Positions 55,532 to 61,623 of a DNA stretch of 64,000 bases are shown here, one piece after another. The notes beneath the pieces are model-generated. The model was not told where the DNA came from and made no database searches. It was given only the letters and a program-made list of their open reading frames with translations. The number at the start of each line of letters is the position of its first letter. The first letter of the stretch is position 1. Origin of the DNA: Halobellus rarus (lineage in GTDB: Archaea > Halobacteriota > Halobacteria > Halobacteriales > Haloferacaceae); contig NZ_JANHDI010000014.1 in assembly GCF_024494595.1 (NCBI RefSeq), positions 62,001 through 126,000 of the forward strand, in the 5' to 3' direction. The translations under genes and the position numbers were made by a program.

Positions 55532-56563
55532 TCAGATATCGTCCGGAATGTGTTTCTGGCGGCGGCGCGCGCGCTCCCGATTCCCCGCCTTGTCGTAGTG
55601 CTGTTCCAGCACGTCCTCGGACGCGTCCCCGCGATCACTGATCACGGGGCGCGGCGTCCCAGCAGTCCGGTGCGCTGTCACGCTCCCGGTCCGAATCTGG
55701 TGCGGCGAACGGGACGACGGGCACTTACTCGCCTCACCCCCACCACTCGCCTCGCACTCGTCGATGTCGCGATCGTGCGGACACCCGTCGTTGATCTCGC
55801 ACGGGCGCGTGACATCGTACATCCAGGATTGGATCGTCGAGACGACCGGACGGCCGTGGGTCGTCGTGATTAACGGTGATCGACCTTCGTCGTCGACGAT
55901 CCCGATGCGCGGGCCGTCGATGTAGTCTTGGACCACCTCGGCGACCCAGTCCTTCAGAATCACGTCACGTTCACCGCTAACCCCGTTTTTCAGCGGCGTC
56001 TCCGGCGGTCGGTGTCTAAACGATAACGCTCCGTCTTCCGGATCCCAATCCTCCAGATCGAGCGCTCGGATTCCCCCGCGCCGCGCTGGAACGCGCCACG
56101 CTAACAGAAGCGAGACGTGCTTCCGACTGGCGTACTCGTACCGACGGAGGTAATCAAGAATCGCTTTCATCCGTTCGGAGGAGATCTTCGTGTCGTCGCT
56201 CTGCTCGTCCTTCGACGGCGACGGGACACGGATCCGATCCGGAAGCGTCTCCGGAACGCCTCGAAGGTCGGCGACGCGGAGCAGGAACTGTTTCAGCGTC
56301 GAGACCTGCCCCTGCATCGTCATAATGTTACACGGATCACGATCGCCGTTGTCCTCGCGCTTCCAGACGCGCCACTGGTGGACTGTCCGAACGTCGACAT
56401 CGTTCATATTCGAGATTCCCTGCTCTTCGAGCCAGTCGGTGAACGTCCGGAGGCGGTACTCGTGATCGCGAAGCGTCGCCGCGGCCAGCTCGCCGCGACG
56501 CTCGTCCAGGTAGATGTCGAGAGCGGCCTCCGGCGTGATCGGCTCCAGGTCCTCAACACTCAC
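55532..56563 (-). CDS. tyrosine recombinase/integrase
   Basis: This 343-residue phage-type integrase has an N-terminal SAM-like core-binding domain (TPEAALDIYLDERRGELAAATLRDHEYRLRTFTDWLEEQG). Its catalytic domain has the first Arg in AWRVPARRGGIRALDLEDW, H-x-x-R in SPHQIRTGSVT (about H288, R291) and the nucleophile in VLEQHYDKAG (about Y323). A Cys/His cluster before the H-x-x-R box, as in other haloarchaeal integrases, suggests zinc. Its 5' end overlaps the DUF6884-like gene by 11 bases. Start GTG 56563 follows a perfect Shine-Dalgarno. Confidence 0.93.
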   Translation of the reverse strand: MSVEDLEPITPEAALDIYLDERRGELAAATLRDHEYRLRTFTDWLEEQGISNMNDVDVRTVHQWRVWKREDNGDRDPCNIMTMQGQVSTLKQFLLRVADLRGVPETLPDRIRVPSPSKDEQSDDTKISSERMKAILDYLRRYEYASRKHVSLLLAWRVPARRGGIRALDLEDWDPEDGALSFRHRPPETPLKNGVSGERDVILKDWVAEVVQDYIDGPRIGIVDDEGRSPLITTTHGRPVVSTIQSWMYDVTRPCEINDGCPHDRDIDECEASGGGEASKCPSSRSPHQIRTGSVTAHRTAGTPRPVISDRGDASEDVLEQHYDKAGNRERARRRQKHIPDDI

Positions 56564-57509
56564 GCGGATCACCTCCGATCTCCGCGTACTCGACAGCGTG
56601 ACCCGTGCGCTTCCGGTGGAGAACCTCGTTCACGGCCGCGAGCACGCGATCGTCCTCGACGACGTCCTCGTGGTCGCACCCGTGACAGACGACGTGATAG
56701 ACGACGTCTCCGGGACTATCTTGTCCGCCGTCAGTCACCAGCCGTTGCTGTTCAGACTCTCCTCCACCTGAAGTTGGACCCGACCAGTGATTCACTTGAT
56801 TTATCACAGTCCGTTTCTGGGTGAATGCGGGTATTGATGAGCTGTCAGCGCGACTATTCAGTCGGGAGTGTGCCTCTGGCAAAACGACTGCGGCGGGATA
56901 TGCCTCCCACACATTCCTTTGATAAAACGAACACTCCGTGTTACCTACACACTGAGCGGTAGCTCCTCCAGGTCTCGAACTTTCGTCTTCTGATACGTTC
57001 GATCCGCCGTCGGTGACGAGCCGACTCTGTTCCGCGCTCTCGGTCTTAACGCGCTCGGAGAGCCATCCCATCTGCTCGCCGATTCCACCGAGATCGTTCG
57101 TCTGAAGCGGGAACGTGACGGTCGGATCGATACCCGAAGAGAACGACTCTCGCTCTCGAAGCGGGTCGAGGTAGCTCCGCCCCGCGAGGACGATGATCTC
57201 CTCGATCTCGACGCCCTTCCCGACCTCGTTCGCGATCCAGTCGATCAGCGACATCCCGACCGTATGCGCGAGCGCGTCAAGGCGGTCCTCGTCGAGGTCG
57301 TCGATGCTCGTCTCGTAGGGATCGAGTTCCCGATCGGGAGTGACGAGCGCGTGCTCCGCCGAGAGGATCAACCACTCGTCGCCGATCGTCTCGGCGTACT
57401 CGCGCTTCTTCGCGAAGTACGTCGACGTGTACAGGTCCGCGGCTCGCGTCGGTTCGTCGCGCTTGGCTGCACCGCACCCGACGATCACGAGCGTCTTCGA
57501 GTGGGTCAC
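56553..57509 (-). CDS. DUF6884-like protein fused to a small Cys/His module
   Basis: This 318-residue protein has three parts. Residues 1-155 (KTLVIVGCGAAKRDEPTRAADLYTSTYFAKKREYAE, WLILSAEHALVTPDRELDPYETS, IIVLAGRSYLDPL) resemble the DUF6884 family found in phages. Residues 170-255 look degenerate, with lower GC. Residues 265-318 (VVYHVVCHGCDHEDVV...HAVEYAEIGG) resemble stand-alone haloarchaeal Cys/His modules. RLVTDGG occurs at both joints (163-169, 256-262). GTG 57509 overlaps the upstream stop as GTGA. Confidence 0.75.
   Translation of the reverse strand: MTHSKTLVIVGCGAAKRDEPTRAADLYTSTYFAKKREYAETIGDEWLILSAEHALVTPDRELDPYETSIDDLDEDRLDALAHTVGMSLIDWIANEVGKGVEIEEIIVLAGRSYLDPLRERESFSSGIDPTVTFPLQTNDLGGIGEQMGWLSERVKTESAEQSRLVTDGGSNVSEDESSRPGGATAQCVGNTECSFYQRNVWEAYPAAVVLPEAHSRLNSRADSSSIPAFTQKRTVINQVNHWSGPTSGGGESEQQRLVTDGGQDSPGDVVYHVVCHGCDHEDVVEDDRVLAAVNEVLHRKRTGHAVEYAEIGGDPREC
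56568..56576 (-). promoter_or_regulatory. perfect Shine-Dalgarno of the integrase gene
   Basis: GGAGGTGAT on the minus strand lies four bases before GTG 56563. It is the full complement of the 16S rRNA tail and rejects GTG 56572, which lies within it. Confidence 0.75.
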
Positions 57510-57916
57510 TGCGACCCCTCCGAGACACGATCGACCGCGTCGAGGTCGACCCGTTCGTCCAGATCCAGCGCCGCGTCTTCGACCCACCCGGCGAGACTCC
57601 GCCCGGATCGAGGCGGCGTCGGTTCCGCCGGCGGGTGATCGTGCAGCTCCGGGAGTCGATGGTCGAACGTCCGGATCAACTCCAGCAGCGCCGCGTTCTG
57701 GATCCGCTGCTGCTCTGCGATCTCCTCGAGGGCGTCGGCCTGGCGCTCCAGGGCGTTCAGTTCCTCGAAGGAGCCGCCGTCGGTAATGAGCCGTTTCTCT
57801 TGACCTGTGGCTTCTTGTGGACCGGGGTCGGTGTTTGATCCGATGTCTACTGAAGAAGACGCAGAACTACACAGTACTCGGAAAGTACGAGAGGACGGCT
57901 CTTCAGTGGTGGTCAC
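57506..57916 (-). CDS. coiled-coil element protein with unclear, possibly lost, start
   Basis: The supported part begins around 57795 (KRLITDGGSFEELNALERQADALEEIAEQQRIQNAALLELIRTFDHRL) and runs as a helical, probably coiled-coil protein to 57506. No ATG, GTG or TTG lies in frame until GTG 57916, which is inside the opposite-strand AbrB-like gene. Either it starts there (136 residues, antisense overlap of 74 bases) or its 5' end was destroyed when the AbrB-like gene was inserted. Confidence 0.5.
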   Translation of the reverse strand: MTTTEEPSSRTFRVLCSSASSSVDIGSNTDPGPQEATGQEKRLITDGGSFEELNALERQADALEEIAEQQRIQNAALLELIRTFDHRLPELHDHPPAEPTPPRSGRSLAGWVEDAALDLDERVDLDAVDRVSEGSQ

Positions 57917-58052
57917 GGTTCCGCCCGAAGCTGTCGAGAGATCCGGTATCGAGGTCGGTGAGCAGGTGATGATCGGAAGCGTCGAGGACGGACCCGTGAC
58001 GCTGGTTCCTTGGAGCGAGGACGACATTCGCTCGATAGTCGGCTCCGAGTAG
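57843..58052 (+). CDS. AbrB/SpoVT-type swapped-hairpin DNA-binding protein
   Basis: This 69-residue protein has an AbrB-like core, LHSTRKVREDGSSVVVTVPPEAVERSGIEVGEQVMI. Such proteins regulate transcription or act as antitoxins. It is the only plus-strand gene inside the minus-strand operon. Its stop (58050-58052) touches the stop of the neighbouring gene with no gap, and its 5' end covers the place where the next operon gene should start. No toxin partner is adjacent. Confidence 0.75.
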   Translation: MSTEEDAELHSTRKVREDGSSVVVTVPPEAVERSGIEVGEQVMIGSVEDGPVTLVPWSEDDIRSIVGSE

Positions 58053-58502
58053 TCACGCGTCATCCACAGGCACCTCCGACACGAACTGTTCGCGGAGCGC
58101 CTCGCTCGTCGCTTCGACCGCCGACTCAACCCGCTCGCGCAGATCGTTTTGGACCTCATCCGGTAACTCGCTCGGATCGGTACCACCGTCGGTCTCGACA
58201 CCGTCGCCGCGGTCGGCATCGTCGTTCCCTCCGTATACCACTTCAGCGTCTTCCGTATGCATCTCGAAGTTTTTCTTGATGGTCTCCGGGCCGTCCGATT
58301 CTTTGACGAATCGATGTGGCTCTCCAGTGATCTCTTCGGCGACACTCACGAGTTTTCGCATCGCGTCTTCGACGATCTCGACTTGGTGGGAGTCGGGACC
58401 GTGCCCCAGCATCGAAGCCTGATAGAGATGGGGCTCGTCGACGACATCCTCCTCGACGAGCAGGAGAGTGTGTTCTTCGCCGTTCTCTTCCCATTCACTC
58501 AT
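58053..58502 (-). CDS. element operon protein, hypothetical
   Basis: This 149-residue acidic protein has an N-terminal part that may form a small alpha/beta fold (EHTLLLVEEDVVDEPHLYQASMLGHGPDSHQVEIVEDAMRKLVSVAEEIT). A degenerate GVETDGG lies near residue 104 before a helical C-terminus. It overlaps the upstream gene by eight bases. No family was recognised. Confidence 0.6.
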   Translation of the reverse strand: MSEWEENGEEHTLLLVEEDVVDEPHLYQASMLGHGPDSHQVEIVEDAMRKLVSVAEEITGEPHRFVKESDGPETIKKNFEMHTEDAEVVYGGNDDADRGDGVETDGGTDPSELPDEVQNDLRERVESAVEATSEALREQFVSEVPVDDA

Positions 58503-58833
58503 CGCTGATCACCTCGACGTCGAGGAGTTCTCCGAGACGGGGCTGTCGATTCGTCGACCGTCCGCCGGTCGTCTTGATGACGATTCCCTCGTGGTGCTTC
58601 GCTTCGATATTCCAGACCTGAACGAAGACGTCGCCTTTCAGATCGCTCGTGAAACCGTACAGGGCGACGGCGTCGTGGTCGACGACGCGCGCCTCGATGC
58701 TCTGGTCGTTCGAGCTTCGCGTCGAATCGTAGGATAACCGAACCTGCGCGCCGGATTCGACCGCTTCGAGCCGCCCGAGGAGATCACGACGCTCCTCGAC
58801 GTCGAGCCGCGTGAACGTCTCGGAACTACTCAT
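58495..58833 (-). CDS. element operon protein, hypothetical
   Basis: This 112-residue protein has a helical start (FTRLDVEERRDLLGRLEAVESGAQVRLSYDS) followed by beta-strand-rich sequence (IEARVVDHDAVALYGFTSDLKGDVFVQVWNIEAKHHEGIVIKT). No family was recognised. It overlaps the genes on both sides (ATGA upstream, eight bases downstream), so it belongs to one coupled operon. Confidence 0.6.
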   Translation of the reverse strand: MSSSETFTRLDVEERRDLLGRLEAVESGAQVRLSYDSTRSSNDQSIEARVVDHDAVALYGFTSDLKGDVFVQVWNIEAKHHEGIVIKTTGGRSTNRQPRLGELLDVEVISDE

Positions 58834-59663
58834 CGCGCATCACCGTCCTCGATGGGCGCGAAGTTCTGCTGGGTCATCCCCGGCACCGGCAGATGGCCGT
58901 TCCGCTCGTAGCCGGCCTCCGTCAGCGCCTCGTCGATCTCCTCGACGTCCTGGTCGTCGGGTTCGCTCTCGATCACGAAGTGACCCGCGCGGTCGTCGTA
59001 CTGCGCGATGCTCTCGACGTCGGCGTCGGGGATCGACGCGACGGCCTCGAACAGATCCTCGTCGACGTGCTCGGGAACGCCGCCGTCGCTGACGAGCTGC
59101 CCGTGGCCGCAGTTCGGACAGTAGACGCCCGTTCCCGGATCGATCTCCTCCGGAAGCTCCGACCCGCACTCGGCGCAGGTGGGTCGTCCGCCGTCTGTTT
59201 CGATGCGACCGCAGAGATGCGAGAAACACGTATCGCAGACGTTTCCACGGCGGCGCTCATCGCGGATTCGAGACGAACGGACCGGAAGCCCCGATCCTGG
59301 AAGCAGCGCGCCACAGAGCACGCTGCTCCGTTCTCCGGAGTCCGTGAACGCGGCCGTCGAAGCGTCAGTCTCGAAGTGGAGAACGCCGTTCGAGTCGTAT
59401 CGGAGCCGCTCGATCTCGTTGGTATCGATTCGACACCGAGTTTCGGTACGCTCCGGCGCGCCGCCGTCGGTCAGTATTCGCCCACTTTCGTCCATTCGTT
59501 CACGGGCGCGGAATTCGCCCGCGGGCAGGAAGCCCGTCTCGTGGCCGCAGGGTTCCAGCGTACGCCGGCCGGGAGCGCGCGCCGAGATACCCGTGACGAC
59601 CGCACCGCAGATCGGACACCGCGGACCGGTGACGGTCCACAGCTCCGGAGAACGCGCCGCCAT
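58830..59663 (-). CDS. modular zinc-ribbon protein with three TDGG joints
   Basis: This 277-residue protein is built from Cys modules: RCPICG...EPCGHE (residues 16-41), CGAL and CDTCFSHLCG (117-152), CAECGSEL...YCPNCGHG (163-188, a complete zinc ribbon). A C-terminal acidic alpha/beta region (about 197-255) and the tail MTQQNFAPIEDGD follow. RILTDGG (62-68), RIETDGG (153-159) and QLVSDGG (189-195) sit between modules. It may be a serial fusion of small haloarchaeal viral proteins. The function is unknown. Confidence 0.65.
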   Translation of the reverse strand: MAARSPELWTVTGPRCPICGAVVTGISARAPGRRTLEPCGHETGFLPAGEFRARERMDESGRILTDGGAPERTETRCRIDTNEIERLRYDSNGVLHFETDASTAAFTDSGERSSVLCGALLPGSGLPVRSSRIRDERRRGNVCDTCFSHLCGRIETDGGRPTCAECGSELPEEIDPGTGVYCPNCGHGQLVSDGGVPEHVDEDLFEAVASIPDADVESIAQYDDRAGHFVIESEPDDQDVEEIDEALTEAGYERNGHLPVPGMTQQNFAPIEDGDAR

Positions 59664-59851
59664 CAGGCCTCACCTCTCGGAACGTACCGCGCGTCGATCT
59701 CCCCGAGTGGAGTCAGTCCGAAGTCCTCGGGCAGGTGCGAGGCGATGTGCGTGCTCGTGCGGACGCGGAGCGTGGAGAGCTTTCGCCCGCAGGCGGGACA
59801 CCGGACCAGCCGGACGCGATTGCTCCGGCCGGCGGGATGCGCGATCGCCAT
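59663..59851 (-). CDS. small Cys-pair protein
   Basis: This 62-residue basic protein has one C-x-x-C (VRCPACGRKLSTL) and ends LGEIDARYVPRGEA. It may bind zinc with a partner or be half of a zinc site. Its ATG overlaps the PadR-type stop as ATGA, and its stop overlaps the next ATG by one base. Confidence 0.6.
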   Translation of the reverse strand: MAIAHPAGRSNRVRLVRCPACGRKLSTLRVRTSTHIASHLPEDFGLTPLGEIDARYVPRGEA

Positions 59852-60210
59852 CACGCGCCCTCCTCGTCGTCGCCGGCGAGCCACGCGCGGCGGGCCTCCA
59901 GGACGGCCTCGCCGTGCTCGGTCAGCGCGTACTCGTTCGTGCGCTTGTCGCGTGCTTCCTTCTCGACCAGCCCGTCGTCGACGAGGCGGTTGAGGTTCGG
60001 GTAGACGCGCCCGTGGTTCTGCGGTTCGCGGTAGTACGCCTCGATCTCGTTCTTCAACGCGACGCCCTTGCTGGGTCCGCGGCGGGCGATCGCCCAAAGC
60101 ATATCGCGGGCGAACGCGGGGAGATCGGCGAAGATGTCGCCGTGGTTGTGGTATCGATTCGACTGGGTCTGTGGGCAATCGTTTTGGCCCTGGTTCGCTG
60201 ATTCGCTCAT
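59851..60210 (-). CDS. PadR family transcriptional regulator
   Basis: This 119-residue winged-helix regulator is the first gene of the element's minus-strand operon. The core DLPAFARDMLWAIARRGPSKGVALKNEIEAYYREPQNHGRVYPNLNRLVDDGLVEKEARDKRTNEYALTEHG is typical of haloarchaeal PadR-like proteins, with the Y-P-N-L-N/L-V recognition region. ATG 60210 follows a structured leader of about 75 bases. It probably controls the operon together with the divergent repressor-like gene. Confidence 0.85.
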   Translation of the reverse strand: MSESANQGQNDCPQTQSNRYHNHGDIFADLPAFARDMLWAIARRGPSKGVALKNEIEAYYREPQNHGRVYPNLNRLVDDGLVEKEARDKRTNEYALTEHGEAVLEARRAWLAGDDEEGA

Positions 60211-60285
60211 GGGTCGATTGAAAATCCCTTGGACGGGATTCGACCCAACCCCGGCGTGCTCCAACACGTCGGGCCTTCTGGCCCG
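60211..60285 (-). promoter_or_regulatory. structured leader of the PadR operon
   Basis: Nested inverted repeats abut the ATG. The outer arms GGGTCGA/TCGACCC (60211-60217, 60240-60246) enclose the inner arms ATCCC/GGGAT (60224-60228, 60235-60239). A second hairpin CGGGCC-ttct-GGCCCG lies at 60270-60285. The structure could act in RNA or bind a regulator. Confidence 0.55.
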
Positions 60286-60306
60286 GAAGGGCTGGGTCAC
60301 TTCGTC

Positions 60307-60314
60307 GTTTAAAT
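60307..60314 (-). promoter_or_regulatory. TATA box of the PadR operon
   Basis: ATTTAAAC on the minus strand lies about 97 bases before ATG 60210. The leader is therefore about 70 bases long, unusual for haloarchaea. Confidence 0.55.
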
Positions 60315-60332
60315 CCAGCTGACTTATACTTT

Positions 60333-60385
60333 ACTGAGCATTGCTCAGTGAACTATGAGCTAACCCCTGCAATTATAGAGCTAAC
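60333..60385. promoter_or_regulatory. operator region between divergent element regulators
   Basis: The palindrome ACTGAGC-att-GCTCAGT (60333-60349) is followed by ATGAGCTAAC and TAGAGCTAAC. The (T/A)GAGC cores start at 60335, 60356 and 60377, exactly 21 bp (two helical turns) apart. The last lies next to AATTATAG, a likely TATA box for the rightward repressor-like gene. Confidence 0.65.
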
Positions 60386-60414
60386 ACCGGTAAATACACG
60401 TGATCGGTGGTAAT

Positions 60415-60705
60415 ATGACGGTTCTCGATAAGGCAATGGATGTAATGCGAAAGTCTGCGGATTGGATGGTCCCTTCGGATGACCGGATTCTCGAACTCCT
60501 CAGGGAGCACGGCAATCTGACACCGCAGGCTGTCGACGATCTCGGTGGACCATCGGCCGGACACGCTCAAGATCGACTCCCAACGCTCACGAAGTTCGGA
60601 CTGACAGAGCGGATTTCGCGTGGTCTCTATCGAATCTCCGAGAAGGGAATCGCCTACCTCGACGAGGACCTTGATGCTTCCGAGCTTGAGCCCGTCGACG
60701 ACTGA
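60415..60705 (+). CDS. phiH1-repressor-like winged-helix regulator
   Basis: This 96-residue protein resembles the repressor family of Halobacterium virus phiH1: KSADWMVPSDDRILELLREHGNLTPQAVDDLG, then HAQDRLPTLTKFGLTERISRGLYRISEKGIAYLDEDLDASELE. The wHTH spans nearly the whole protein. ATG 60415 has GGTGG upstream. GTG 60400 is an in-frame leaderless alternative. Divergent from the PadR gene, it probably keeps the element silent, and autoregulation is suggested by the overlapping operator. Confidence 0.85.
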   Translation: MTVLDKAMDVMRKSADWMVPSDDRILELLREHGNLTPQAVDDLGGPSAGHAQDRLPTLTKFGLTERISRGLYRISEKGIAYLDEDLDASELEPVDD

Positions 60706-60921
60706 TCCGTTGCTTTCGGGCTGAATTGCGCTTGTTTCTGTGTTGACCACAGACGGTCAGATGCGTGTGTGGGTAATAGGCGGCGTGGGGCCGTGATCGA
60801 ATAATTGGAAACAGTGAAAATTCGCCTTTTATTCATCCGACATAAACTGTGGGATTACAATGGATTGCTGCCAATGATTTACGTAGATGGATTTTTGTAT
60901 TGTATCACAACATAATAGGGT

Positions 60922-61569
60922 GTGACTAGAATAGACCACTCTCCTCTCTTACCGATAAGTTTTGTATTTGCTACATTGATTCTTTTCGTTGCCTATAATA
61001 AATTGTCTGAAGGCCCAACTCCATTAAAAGAACAAGCATTAAATATATTAGTTAAATCAGGTCGAATTCCGAAACTTTATTCAACGGTCAGTGTAGGGGT
61101 TTTTTCCTTATTGGCAGTACTAATAGTGGGCCAGATCCTGCAATCGACAGCCATAGTATTAGTCACGCTATTTTATGCAAGTGTACTATTCTTCGATAAT
61201 ATATTCGATAAAAACACACCAATGCCAAGGATTGAAAAACCCGATAGATACTACGATAGCGAACATACTAACGAAAAAGATACACAGGGTTTCAAATTTG
61301 AGTTCCAAGTGCGGAATATTGGAGGAAGAAAATTACAAAATCCGACAGTTCAGTATAAATTGTATGACATATATGATGACTCAAATACACCTTGGAAAAA
61401 CCTATCAACGGATAATTCTACAATTGAACCCGGTATGACTAACTCATATAGCATTGATGGCTGGCCAGTCACAGAAGGATCTTCTGTGGATTATGTTGTA
61501 GTTATTCGAGTGAAGCCTTATCTCGGGTTCTCTCTTTCACGGGATAGGAAATCGTTCACTATACCTTAA
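60922..61569 (+). CDS. AT-rich three-helix membrane protein
   Basis: This 215-residue protein has three hydrophobic segments near residues 10-25, 53-70 and 74-92, then a soluble beta-rich domain (FKFEFQVRNIGGRKLQNPTVQYKLYDIYDD...VDYVVVIRVKPYLGFSLS) that resembles CARDB/Ig-like folds. It starts with GTG. Codon use is AT-rich and unlike the chromosome. It lies 54 bases before the ATPase gene and may be its partner. No family was recognised. Confidence 0.65.
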   Translation: MTRIDHSPLLPISFVFATLILFVAYNKLSEGPTPLKEQALNILVKSGRIPKLYSTVSVGVFSLLAVLIVGQILQSTAIVLVTLFYASVLFFDNIFDKNTPMPRIEKPDRYYDSEHTNEKDTQGFKFEFQVRNIGGRKLQNPTVQYKLYDIYDDSNTPWKNLSTDNSTIEPGMTNSYSIDGWPVTEGSSVDYVVVIRVKPYLGFSLSRDRKSFTIP

Positions 61570-61591
61570 GCTCGTGAATCCGGAGGCCAGC

Positions 61592-61603
61592 TTTTATTTA
61601 ATA
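61592..61603 (+). promoter_or_regulatory. TATA box of the large ATPase gene
   Basis: TTTTATTTAATA lies 21-32 bases before ATG 61624, so the ATPase gene has its own leaderless promoter. Confidence 0.6.
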
Positions 61604-61623
61604 TCGCCGAGAGTTCTTAATCA

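Larger units (their letters stand above)
56724..59480 (-). repeat. dispersed 21-base repeat encoding the TDGG motif
   Basis: Strong copies lie at 56724-56744, 57003-57023, 57773-57793, 59079-59099 and 59460-59480. Weaker copies lie at 58182-58202 and 59187-59207. All are read in the same sense and phase and encode [RQG]-[LIV]-[VILE]-[TS]-D-G-G. On the plus strand the shared core is CCGCCGTC. None were noticed in the chromosomal genes of the window. Confidence 0.8.

Noticed and set aside
56724-57023. CRISPR-like repeats in the element (recurring CCGCCGTCGGT)
   Set aside because: Spacing is irregular (hundreds of bases), the copies lie in coding frames in one phase, and no cas gene is present.
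60230-60300. tRNA-like T-arm (GGGTCGAATCCC) next to a hairpin before the PadR gene
   Set aside because: No acceptor, D-arm or anticodon arm can be formed around it. The stems are better explained as a leader or operator structure.
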